Origin: Alphaproteobacteria bacterium
GTDB taxonomy: Bacteria > Pseudomonadota > Alphaproteobacteria > Micropepsales > Micropepsaceae
Length of the DNA stretch: 64,000 bases
NCBI GenBank assembly: GCA_021325375.1
Contig: JAJPHG010000014.1
Coordinates: forward strand, 62,001-126,000
Direction of reading: 5' to 3'
A program made the translations under genes and the position numbers. The notes under the pieces are model-generated. The model was not told the origin of the DNA, searched no databases, and worked only from the letters and a program-made list of their open reading frames with translations. Positions 8,947-17,130 of this stretch are shown one piece after another (position 1 is the stretch's first letter; each line of letters begins with the position of its first letter).

Positions 8947-10791
8947 TCAGAGCCTGGCGTCCATCACGGCGTGCACGCCGAAAGTGTTGCCGGCCACGCT
9001 CGATGCGTTGCCGGTGGTGACGATCTCGAAGCTGCTCTCGACGATATTCTGCGCCAGCGTCGACGAGCAATCCAAGCCCGTCATGTCGTAGGCCTGCCCC
9101 GACGCGCCGCCGCCGTTCGGGTTGAACAGCGTGACCGTGGGCAGCGAGAGCATGGTCGGAAAGCGCAGCGTGCCCAGGCTCTGCGGATGCGCGCCCGAAA
9201 GGATCGCGGGCGCGCGGTGCTCGCCCGTTGCCGTTCCCGCGCCGTTCACCGGCGCCGTCGCCTGCGCGAAGGTCTTGTTGTAGCGCGTCTGGCAGCGCCT
9301 GAGCTCGTCGCTCGCATCGGATTTGAGATAGGCCGTGGCGATATTGCCGATCTCGAGCTTCACATTGGCGATGGTCAGGCTGTCGTCGCCGCTCGCCGAG
9401 CCGGTGGGATAGGTGCCGGTGCAGATGCCGAACGCCACCTGCGTGATGTACGGGTCGCCCGATATCGCGAGCGGCGCGCAGACGACGCGCGTCACCGACC
9501 CGAGCGTCGTCTGGCCCGACAGGTCCAGGGACACGGCCGAGCCGCCGCTGGTGGCGAAGCCCGGCGCCGAGGGGTTCGCGAACACGTCCTCGTTGGTGCC
9601 CTTGCCCCAGTAGATCACCGCATAGAGCGCAAGCGGGCTCGGCAGGTCGGCGCCGGGCTTGACGTCGAACGACACCGTGACCGTCTGCCCGATGAGGGCG
9701 AGCGATTCCCGCGTGCCGAACTGCTGCGCCAGGCAATAGGGATCGGTGTCGGTGGAACCGGAGACGCGCGCGAGCTTGAGGGCCCAAAGCGAGTTGCGGA
9801 TTCCGGCGGTGCGGGAAATCGTCCTGGTGGCCGCGGTGCCGGCCGCCGACTTCCAGAAATCGGCGACGTGGGATTTTCCAACCGAGGTCGAGAGCGTGTA
9901 GCTCGTGTTCTCCTGCCAGATGTCGAAGGCGGAATTGACGAGCAGGTTCTGGCCTTCGCAGTCGCGCGCCCTGTAGCTCGCGCTGACGACGTCCCAGAAC
10001 CAGCCCTGGCCCTGGCCGGGCGTGTCGGCGCTCAGCGGCCGGCCGCCGATCTGGCCCTTGACCGCCTTCTGCGACGGGATGCGGCTGTCGCTGTTGGCCG
10101 CCATCGTGCCGTCGGTATCGAGCGCCAGGCCGCCGTCCTTCACCAGCAATCCGCTGGTGCCGTCGAAGAGCACGAAATTGCCGGCGGTGGCGGTGGTGGG
10201 TCCGGACACCGCGTCGACGATGTTGCCCTGGCCGATGACCCAGTTGCCGCCCGCCGTGATCTGGTCGCCCGACGCCGTCCCGTTGACGAGGCAGAGCAGC
10301 GTGTCGCCCGTCTGGACGGCGACGCCGCCTGCGCCGCCGATCTTGCCGTCCGAGCTTACGACATAGAAGTCGCCCTGGTTGGCGTCAGGATAGTTGGGAC
10401 TGCCGCTGCAGGGCTGCATGCCCTTGAAGACGATCGCGCCCGCCGCGGCGGGCCTGGTGTCGACATAGTGCTTGGTGGCGGCCTCGCTGTCCGCGGCCGG
10501 ATCGGCCTGAAGCGTGAGCGGCTTCGCCATGGCGAGCGTGCCGTCGGGCGCGAAGGTGTAGAGCGGCACCCAGTTGCCGGCGATGTACATGTTCAGCGTC
10601 GGTCCGCCGTCATGGTCCTGGATCCAGGTCTGGAACTCCGCCAGCGCCATCGGCGCCGAGGTCGACATGACCGGAATCCCGAACGCCGCCGCGGGGGCCT
10701 GCACGTTGCTGCCGTTCTGCACGCAAGGCACGGCCTCGTTCTCGAGCGGCAGCGCCGCCGGCGGCATCGCGGTGATCGTACTGTCGGTCAT
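8947..10791 (-). CDS. Tail fibre protein (614 aa)
   Basis: Second fibre gene. It shares the N-terminal motif LPLENEAVPCVQNGSN and AAAFGIPV, the central CSGSPNYPDANQGDFYVVSS block and the C-terminal NLLVNSAFDIWQENTSYTL and CQTRYNKTF, ending GVHAVMDARL. The N-terminal attachment region is close to that of its neighbours, while the C-terminal half differs more. That is the usual pattern when the tip binds different ligands. It starts 31 bases after the first fibre's stop. Confidence 0.85.
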   Translation of the reverse strand: MTDSTITAMPPAALPLENEAVPCVQNGSNVQAPAAAFGIPVMSTSAPMALAEFQTWIQDHDGGPTLNMYIAGNWVPLYTFAPDGTLAMAKPLTLQADPAADSEAATKHYVDTRPAAAGAIVFKGMQPCSGSPNYPDANQGDFYVVSSDGKIGGAGGVAVQTGDTLLCLVNGTASGDQITAGGNWVIGQGNIVDAVSGPTTATAGNFVLFDGTSGLLVKDGGLALDTDGTMAANSDSRIPSQKAVKGQIGGRPLSADTPGQGQGWFWDVVSASYRARDCEGQNLLVNSAFDIWQENTSYTLSTSVGKSHVADFWKSAAGTAATRTISRTAGIRNSLWALKLARVSGSTDTDPYCLAQQFGTRESLALIGQTVTVSFDVKPGADLPSPLALYAVIYWGKGTNEDVFANPSAPGFATSGGSAVSLDLSGQTTLGSVTRVVCAPLAISGDPYITQVAFGICTGTYPTGSASGDDSLTIANVKLEIGNIATAYLKSDASDELRRCQTRYNKTFAQATAPVNGAGTATGEHRAPAILSGAHPQSLGTLRFPTMLSLPTVTLFNPNGGGASGQAYDMTGLDCSSTLAQNIVESSFEIVTTGNASSVAGNTFGVHAVMDARL

Positions 10792-10822
10792 TGCTTGTTC
10801 CTCGACTCCGCGTTTGGATTTC

Positions 10823-12745
10823 TCAAAGCCTGGCGTCGGCGACCCAGTGGATGCCGAGCGTGTTTCCGACCGCCGTCGCCGCGTTGCCGCCGGCCACGAT
10901 CTCGAAGCCCTTTTCGGTGATCGCCTGCACCGCCGTGAAAGTGCAATTGCCGGCGGTCAGATCGCGCGCGAAGCCCGTCTGGTCGCCGGGATACGGGTTG
11001 TACAGCCACATCGTCGGCACCGCGCGCATCGGCGCGAAGCGGACCGTGCCCAGCGACTGCGTGCCGGTGCCCGCCACCACCGCGGGCGCGCGGTGCTCGC
11101 CCGTGTTGAGGCCGACGCCGACGCGCGGCTGCACGCCGCGCTGGAAGCTCTTGCGATAGCGGCGCTGGCAGCGCTCGTACTCCTCTTCGGGACACTCCCG
11201 CAGATAAGGCGTGGCGACGTGGCCGACCTCGAGCTTGACGTTGGTGATGGTGATGCTGTCGTCCGCGCCGGCCTGGCCCGAGAACGGACCGATATCGATC
11301 ACCAGCGCGGCCTCGGTGACCGGTCCGGGCCACCAGTTGGTGGGGATGGTCAGAGACTGGTTGACCACCCGCGCCACCGAGCCGTGCGGCGGAAGCTGCG
11401 CGTTCAGCGTGTTGATATAGAGTTGTCCCAGCGAGTTCTCGCCCTGCGCATTGGGCAAGGTCGATCCGGAACCGGTGGGGAAGAAGTTCCCGCCCATCCT
11501 TATCTGCGAAAGGGTGAGATACTCGTCGATGCCGGTGCCGAAGGTCAGCCCGGCCTGCACGTTGCGCCCCGAGAAGTTCGCGCCGACCATGACGTCGAAA
11601 GACAAGGTGAGCGGCTTGCCCGGCAGGAACAGCGACTCTTCGTGGCCGAATTGCTGGCCCAGGCGAATGTTGTTGGTGTCGATGGTGCCGGGATAGCGTT
11701 GGAGCTGGATCGCGAAATGCGAGCCCGAAAATCCCACCACGCGCTTGGCCGACCGCCAGGAGCCGGTGCTGCCCATCCCGCCCACGTTCCAGAAATCGGC
11801 GACATGGACGTTGTCGAACGACATGCCGAAATTGTAGCTCGTGGCCTCTTCCCAGAGGTCGAAGGAGGAATTCACCAGCAGATTGCGCCCGCTGCCGCGT
11901 ACGGCGCGGAAGCTCGCGCTCCTTGCGTCCCAGGCCAGGAGATTGCCCTGGCCCGGCGTGTCGCCGCCGAGCGGCTGGCCGCCGAGCGATTGCTTCACCG
12001 CGCTCTGCGCCGCCACGCGCTGGTCGCTGTTCGCGGCCATGGCCGGGCTCTTGTCGAGCGTGACGCCGCTGGATTCGATCTGCAGGCCCGAGCCCGTGTT
12101 GAACAGCGCCAGGCTCCCGTCCGTGGCGGAGAGCGGATCCTGCACCAGGTTGGGATTGTGCCCCTGCACGATCGTCCAGCACGCGCCGACGTCGGCTTGC
12201 GTGCCGGAGGCGGTGGCGTCGGCCATGCAGAGCAGCATCGCCGCGGTGCCGACATTGACGCCGGACGCGCCGCCGATCTTGCCGGGGAGGCCGACGATAT
12301 AGACGTCGCCCTCGTTGGCGGCGGGATAGTCGGGCGCGCCGGAGCAATCGACGGTGCCGCGGAAGATCAAGCTGCCGATCGCGCCGGATCGCACGTCGAC
12401 ATAGTGCTTGGTCGCGATCTGCGGCGCCGCGGTGGGATCTGCGGGAAGCGCGAGCGCCGTGCATGCCGAGAGCGCGCCGTCGCCGCCCAGCGTGAAGAGC
12501 GCCGTCCACACGCGCTCGATATACATGCGCAGCGTCGGCGGCGACGTCGACTGGTCGATCCAGGTCTGGAACTGGCCGAGCGGCACCGGCGGCGCCACGC
12601 CCGCGCAGGGGATGGAGAACGCGGCGGCGGGCGCCTGGACGTTCTGCCCGTCCTGCGCGCAGGGCACGACGCAGGTCAGCTGATCGCTGGAGAGCGGCGT
12701 GTCCGCTCCCAAGAGGGTGCTGATGCTGATGGCGGCGTCGGTCAT
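10823..12745 (-). CDS. Tail fibre protein (640 aa)
   Basis: First fibre gene after the gp46-like gene, starting 3 bases after its stop, so it is in the same transcription unit. It has the family N-terminus in variant form (LTCVVPCAQDGQNVQ, AAAFSIPC), then TWIDQSTSPPTLRMYIERVW, a CSGAPDYPAANEGDVYIVG block, NLLVNSSFDLWEEATSYNF, CQRRYRKSF and the ending GIHWVADARL. The CxxxxCxQ variant in the N-terminus and a longer middle part set it apart from the other three. The role inferred is receptor binding. Confidence 0.85.
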   Translation of the reverse strand: MTDAAISISTLLGADTPLSSDQLTCVVPCAQDGQNVQAPAAAFSIPCAGVAPPVPLGQFQTWIDQSTSPPTLRMYIERVWTALFTLGGDGALSACTALALPADPTAAPQIATKHYVDVRSGAIGSLIFRGTVDCSGAPDYPAANEGDVYIVGLPGKIGGASGVNVGTAAMLLCMADATASGTQADVGACWTIVQGHNPNLVQDPLSATDGSLALFNTGSGLQIESSGVTLDKSPAMAANSDQRVAAQSAVKQSLGGQPLGGDTPGQGNLLAWDARSASFRAVRGSGRNLLVNSSFDLWEEATSYNFGMSFDNVHVADFWNVGGMGSTGSWRSAKRVVGFSGSHFAIQLQRYPGTIDTNNIRLGQQFGHEESLFLPGKPLTLSFDVMVGANFSGRNVQAGLTFGTGIDEYLTLSQIRMGGNFFPTGSGSTLPNAQGENSLGQLYINTLNAQLPPHGSVARVVNQSLTIPTNWWPGPVTEAALVIDIGPFSGQAGADDSITITNVKLEVGHVATPYLRECPEEEYERCQRRYRKSFQRGVQPRVGVGLNTGEHRAPAVVAGTGTQSLGTVRFAPMRAVPTMWLYNPYPGDQTGFARDLTAGNCTFTAVQAITEKGFEIVAGGNAATAVGNTLGIHWVADARL

Positions 12746-12748
12746 GGC

Positions 12749-13384
12749 CTATTCGTCGATCAGGAGGCTGTCGTCTTCCGTCGCCAGATACGCGGTCGTG
12801 CCCGACGTCTGCAGATGCGCCTCGAGCAGGATCGCGGACTCGGCGGCCGCCATCTGCGCCGGATCGCCCGCGGTCGCCATCGTCGGGCTCCACACATAGT
12901 CGTATTCGAACAGCTCGGGTTTTCCCTGGGCGCCGCGCTGCGCGATCGAGACATGCAGCGAGATCACGTCGTGCGCGCTCCACCAGGTCGCCACGTCGAT
13001 GCTCTGCGCGATCTTCTCGTCGATCATCCACTGCAGCGCCTCGCGCGCGTCGAGCTCGATCTGGCGCACGGTCTTGTCGGTGGCGGGCCAGCCGGTGCGC
13101 AGCCAGAAGCGCGAGCCGGTCAAGGCCGACGGGCCTGTGGCCTGGGTCGGATCGGCGGGCGTGTCGCCCCACCAGCCGCGGCGGTCGGCCGGGCCCTTGC
13201 TCGCCGTCGGCGCGGCGCCGGGGATCGCGTCGTCGGCATCGGCGAGCCGGTCGGTGAACAGCGAGATGAGCACCGCGGTCGCGAGGCCCTCCTCGCTGAG
13301 CAGATCCGGCCCCTCCATGATCCAGTCGATATAGGAGGCGCCCGTCTTCGGGTCCTGGGTGATGAAGCTTGCGATGTCGGTCAT
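12749..13384 (-). CDS. Baseplate protein, Mu gp46-like
   Basis: A 211-residue protein starting MTDIASFITQDPKTGASYID, with LATAVLISLFTDRLADADD, RRGWWGD and SRFWLRTGWPATDKTVRQIE. These match the GP46 family of Mu-type baseplates (short N-terminal motif, L..A..I.L.TD, GWWGD, G..LW). It follows the gp45-like spike gene with a 4-base ATGA overlap, as expected for coupled translation, and precedes the fibre array. Identification is from motif and order. Confidence 0.88.
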   Translation of the reverse strand: MTDIASFITQDPKTGASYIDWIMEGPDLLSEEGLATAVLISLFTDRLADADDAIPGAAPTASKGPADRRGWWGDTPADPTQATGPSALTGSRFWLRTGWPATDKTVRQIELDAREALQWMIDEKIAQSIDVATWWSAHDVISLHVSIAQRGAQGKPELFEYDYVWSPTMATAGDPAQMAAAESAILLEAHLQTSGTTAYLATEDDSLLIDE

Positions 13385-13935
13385 TCTTTTGCATCCGGTG
13401 GCCCACCATTGGGATGGGTGTGCTTGTTGTACTGGCCGCGGTCATAGGCCATCGAATGTCCGGAACCGTCCGTGATGTCGCCGGTTGCGGTGATGTTGCC
13501 CGTGACGTGGAGATCACCCGTCAGTTGCCACGACGCCGCCGTACCGGTGACGTCGCCGGTGACGGTGATCTGCATCTTCAGCGGCGAGGTGATCTCGAGA
13601 TGGTCCTGGCGGAAGACGACCTGCTGGCCGTTGGTGTCGCGATGGCCGAACTCGCCAGGCTGAAGGTCGGTGATGCGCAGCGCCGGGTTGTCGGCGAACA
13701 GCGCCACCAGGTGCGAGCGCGAGCCGCCGACCTGCAGCAGGATGAGATCCTCATTGCCGGTCGGATAGACGCTCATCCCCATCGGCATGAAGAGCTCGAC
13801 CTGGGTCTTCTGCTCGTCGGCGAGGCCCGAGAGCTGGACCAGCGGGCGCTTGGGGTTGAGCGCGGCGCTCATCACGCGCCCGCGCGTTACCATGCTGCGG
13901 ACCCTCGCAGCCATGCGGTCGAAGACGGCTTGCAT
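13381..13935 (-). CDS. Baseplate spike protein, Mu gp45-like
   Basis: Starts MQAVFDRMAARVRSMVTRG, then QLSGLADEQKTQVELFMPMG, VGGSRSHLVAL and a C-terminal repetitive beta region (TVTGDVTGT, LTGDLHVTGNITATGD) ending in HTHPNGG. This is the layout of the Mu gp45 membrane-piercing spike: a short helix, an OB-like fold and a beta helix. The final HTHP pattern is typical of spike tips. The ATG at 13935 is 2 bases after the gpP stop; an in-frame ATG at 13956 is an alternative start. It overlaps the gp46-like gene by 4 bases. Confidence 0.87.
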   Translation of the reverse strand: MQAVFDRMAARVRSMVTRGRVMSAALNPKRPLVQLSGLADEQKTQVELFMPMGMSVYPTGNEDLILLQVGGSRSHLVALFADNPALRITDLQPGEFGHRDTNGQQVVFRQDHLEITSPLKMQITVTGDVTGTAASWQLTGDLHVTGNITATGDITDGSGHSMAYDRGQYNKHTHPNGGPPDAKE

Positions 13936-13937
13936 GT

Positions 13938-15023
13938 TCAGAGCCCATCGTTCCATGTGCCGTCGGTGTCGCCCGTGCCGCCGCTGCCGCCGGGTTCCGG
14001 CGTGTAGGCGTTCTGCGGCGCGACCGTGACCACGGTGCGCCGTCCTCCCTGCTCGTCGAGCTGGAACTCGACCTTGCCGATGAGAAGCTGGCGGTCGAGC
14101 GCGAGGAACGGGCTGATCACCGGGACCAGCAGGTTGGTGTCCCAGAGCGCGCCGCCGGGATTGCCAGAGCCCTGCGCCTGGCGCCATCCCGGCACCGTCA
14201 CGCACGCCTTGGTCGAGATCCCGAAATTGTGCTTGGCGCGCCATTTCGCGCGCGCATCCGCCTGCGGCTGCGTCGACGGATGCTCGGTCATCTCGGCGAA
14301 GCGGCGGTTGCCGCGCGGGCAGCCGGTATCGGTCGCGGTGCCCTTGATCTGGAGCTGCGCGTCGCTGCCGTCCTGGCTCACCGGCGTCTGGCTCAGGCAG
14401 ACGTAATTGCTGAACCGCGCGTTGCCGGCCAGCGTCGCCTCGGCGGCGAGGATGTTCTGTCCCTGCACCAGCGCGCTCGCGCCGCCGTTGATCCCGGCCT
14501 GGGTGATCACCAGATTGCCCTGCGCGTCATCGGTCAGCAGCACCGAGCGCAGCCGCGCCAGCTTCTCGAGGAAGGAGAACGCCGTCTCGGTCTTCTCGAT
14601 CGTGGCGTCCGGCAGGGGATCGCCGACCTCGCATTCGACGTTCAAGCCGATCCCGAAATAGCCGCAGACCGCGGCCGCGATGGCGTCGAGCTTGTAGCCG
14701 CTGAACTCTCCGGTGCCGATGTCGGGCATGCAATCGACGAGATCGCAGGTGAGCGAGCGGCCGGAGATCCGCACGCCGTGCTCGTTCGCGTCGAAGGACG
14801 GCATGTAGCTCTCGACATAGCCGGTGAGCACGATGTCGTCGTCGATATAGACCATCGCCTGGTCGAACGGCTTGATCTGCCACGCGCCGTCCGCCCCGGC
14901 CCAGCGCTCGCTCACCGCGATGTCGAAGCTCGACGCGCACTCCTTGAGCGAGCGCGAGATGCGGATCTCGTTCCAGCCGGTGTATTCCTGGCTGCCGATG
15001 ATGAGACGGACCTCGTCGCTCAT
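13938..15023 (-). CDS. Baseplate hub protein, Mu gpP / phage late control D-like
   Basis: A 361-residue protein starting MSDEVRLIIGSQEYTGWNEI. It has SLKECASSFDIAVSERW, VYIDDDIVLTGYVESY, SGRSLTCDLVDC and EKLARLRSVLLTDDAQGNLVI, which fit the gpP/gpD hub family that links tube end and spike. The C-terminal tail is Gly/Thr/Asp rich. The start ATG overlaps the gpN-like stop (ATGA), so it was preferred to the much longer open frame upstream. It stands between gpN-like and spike genes as in Mu. Confidence 0.9.
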   Translation of the reverse strand: MSDEVRLIIGSQEYTGWNEIRISRSLKECASSFDIAVSERWAGADGAWQIKPFDQAMVYIDDDIVLTGYVESYMPSFDANEHGVRISGRSLTCDLVDCMPDIGTGEFSGYKLDAIAAAVCGYFGIGLNVECEVGDPLPDATIEKTETAFSFLEKLARLRSVLLTDDAQGNLVITQAGINGGASALVQGQNILAAEATLAGNARFSNYVCLSQTPVSQDGSDAQLQIKGTATDTGCPRGNRRFAEMTEHPSTQPQADARAKWRAKHNFGISTKACVTVPGWRQAQGSGNPGGALWDTNLLVPVISPFLALDRQLLIGKVEFQLDEQGGRRTVVTVAPQNAYTPEPGGSGGTGDTDGTWNDGL

Positions 15024-16222
15024 GAGGTCAGCGCCTGGACGACGGGCGGCACGAACAGGGGATGCGGCGCGTCGTTGCGCGCGACGAGCTCGTCGCCGCG
15101 CGACGGATCCTGATAGAGGCGCTGCGCCAAGGCCAGCGCCGGCATCGTGATGCCCATCGTGAAGGTGAGCGTCGACGGCGCCTGCTTGGCGCGCGTGGTC
15201 AGATCGTCGATCGCCGCCTGATAATAGGACTGCCACGACAGGAAGCCGCGGTCGTCGCCGCCGTCGGCGGCGGCGGTGGCGAGCCCGTCGATCAGCGAGG
15301 CGAGCTGGTCGCGCGCGCTGTCTGCGTCCTCCTGGGCCGCGAATTTGGTCTGCGCGTAGATGCGGCCGAGCGCGATGACGGCCGAGCCCGAGACCAGCGC
15401 CACGAGCGCCTGCTGGTTCAATCCGATCTGCGTGGCGTCGGGCGGCACAAGCTCGGCGCCCCAGCCGGCCATGCAGGCGAGCCCGCAGCTCGGATCGACG
15501 AGCGGCTGCGGCCCGCGCGAGGTCAGCGTCTGATCGGGCGCCACCTGGGCCGCGAGCGCGGCATCGGCATAGCCCGCGAAGAAGCCCGTGATCGCGGTCG
15601 CGACCGCCACCGCGTCCGTCGCCATGTCGGCGAGATCCGCCACGAGCGGCGCCAGCGCGTCGGTGTCGATGTCCGGCCAGGCGATCAGGGGCGCGAACGC
15701 CTCGTCGAGCTGGTCGAGCAGGTCCGACGCCGCCGCCACCGTGCCGCCGGCGCCCACGATCCAGTTGTCGTCGAAGGAAAGCACGATCTGGTCGAGCGAG
15801 TCGCCGGAGGCATCCAGGCTGTCGCCGGAGGTGAAGATGGCGGACAGCGGCGAAGGGTCGGAGCCCGTCTCGACGCAATCGATGTCGAAGCGCGCCATGC
15901 GCCCCTCGTCGCGCACCTCCTGGCTGATCCAGGTGCGGATATTGACCTTGAGCGCGCCGCGATAGGGATGGACGAGCGTGCCGTACTCGGCGCCGTCGAG
16001 CGCAGCCTCGAGCGACGCGCGCCGCTCGACGTAGTCGTCGCCGAGCACGTAGCCGGTGATGTGGTGCTCCTTCTTCTTGCGGCCGAGATCCTCGACATAG
16101 GGATCGTCGCGCTGCGGGAACTCGTGCTCGACGAGCCTGCGCCCGCCCTGGCGCTTGGTGTCTTCATAGAAGAAGGGCACCCCGCGAAAGGACGCAGGCA
16201 GCAAAGAGTCGTTCCAGGCCAT
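15020..16222 (-). CDS. DNA circularisation/tail protein, Mu gpN-like
   Basis: The N-terminal third (WNDSLLPASFRGVPFFYED, GRRLVEHEFPQRDDPYVEDL, GYVLGDDYVERRASLEAAL, GTLVHPYRGALKV) matches the DNA-circularisation N-terminal domain family, whose Mu member N is a baseplate/tail protein. The remaining 250 residues are Ala-rich and largely helical, with little family signal. It overlaps gpP by 4 bases. The family name comes from phage Mu; in a headless particle a structural role is more likely than DNA handling. Confidence 0.87.
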   Translation of the reverse strand: MAWNDSLLPASFRGVPFFYEDTKRQGGRRLVEHEFPQRDDPYVEDLGRKKKEHHITGYVLGDDYVERRASLEAALDGAEYGTLVHPYRGALKVNIRTWISQEVRDEGRMARFDIDCVETGSDPSPLSAIFTSGDSLDASGDSLDQIVLSFDDNWIVGAGGTVAAASDLLDQLDEAFAPLIAWPDIDTDALAPLVADLADMATDAVAVATAITGFFAGYADAALAAQVAPDQTLTSRGPQPLVDPSCGLACMAGWGAELVPPDATQIGLNQQALVALVSGSAVIALGRIYAQTKFAAQEDADSARDQLASLIDGLATAAADGGDDRGFLSWQSYYQAAIDDLTTRAKQAPSTLTFTMGITMPALALAQRLYQDPSRGDELVARNDAPHPLFVPPVVQALTS

Positions 16223-16289
16223 CGCCTTTTCCGTTTCTTGAAGATGCGAATTGCGGGGTGTCGCCGTTGCGGCCGCGGGCGGCCGCCGA

Positions 16290-17066
16290 TCAGATCTTGG
16301 CGTCGGTGTCGCTGTACATCTCGACCCGCTTGAGGGTCTTCACGACGGCCGGCCAACCGTTTGTCCATTCCGTCTTCATTTCAAACGTCATGCGCAGATG
16401 CCAACGCGCCCCGCCTTGCTCGCGGCGGGGAGAGAAATCGATGCGCTCGAACGCGTCGTCTCCGGGCCACTCGACCTGCGACACGGCGACGATCGACCGC
16501 AGGTCCAGACCCCGCAGGACGGCTCTCTGCGACGACGCATCCGCGCAAGGCGCGGGCTCGCCCCCGCAATTCACCGCCAGCGCAAAAGACAGAGGCGCCG
16601 AAGAAGCGGCGGATCCGACCGCGGATTGGATATCGTCGATCGCATCGCCGGCGACCGCCAGAGAGACGGCCTGAAAGAGATCGCGGTGGCCGACGGGCGC
16701 GGCGCAGGGGCCGTTGCCCTTGACGTAGTAGTACACACCCCCATGGAATTCCGCTACGTGCAGCTCGCCCTTTGTGTCCCAATCGAACGGAGAGAAGGTG
16801 ACATGCGCGCCCGGCACCGCACAAAGCGTGCCGGCATCCACGGGTTTCGCGAACAAGTAAGCTCCGGGATTCCAGTCATGCTCGGAATCGGAGACGACCT
16901 CCGTATATGTTCCTCCGCCGGCCTTGCGAAGCATGTCTGCGGCCGCCTCGGGCGAAACATTCTTCAGCACACGAAGCGTGATCGGACCGTTCTCGGAGGC
17001 GCCCGCAACAGAGGGCAACAACAGGAAGATCGCAGCCCAAAGCCGCATCGGATTGCGCATCGGCAT
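16290..17066 (-). CDS. Exported protein of unknown function beside the zincin payload gene
   Basis: A 258-residue protein with an N-terminal signal peptide (MRLWAAIFLLLPSVAGA, likely cleaved before SENG) and no other membrane segment, so it should be periplasmic. Four cysteines lie in pairs (DAGTLC, NGPC, VNCGG, APCAD). I recognise no family. It lies between the three-zincin protein and the gpN-like gene in the same direction, an unusual place for an exported protein inside a tail operon. A partner or immunity protein for the neighbouring protease is one explanation, with no direct evidence. ATGs at 17060 and 17048 are alternative starts. Confidence 0.65.
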   Translation of the reverse strand: MPMRNPMRLWAAIFLLLPSVAGASENGPITLRVLKNVSPEAAADMLRKAGGGTYTEVVSDSEHDWNPGAYLFAKPVDAGTLCAVPGAHVTFSPFDWDTKGELHVAEFHGGVYYYVKGNGPCAAPVGHRDLFQAVSLAVAGDAIDDIQSAVGSAASSAPLSFALAVNCGGEPAPCADASSQRAVLRGLDLRSIVAVSQVEWPGDDAFERIDFSPRREQGGARWHLRMTFEMKTEWTNGWPAVVKTLKRVEMYSDTDAKI

Positions 17067-17130
17067 CCCAGCTCTGCACGTCTCTCGCAGAGCGGAGGCT
17101 ACAGGAAATCCGTCACCGGCGCCACAACGG

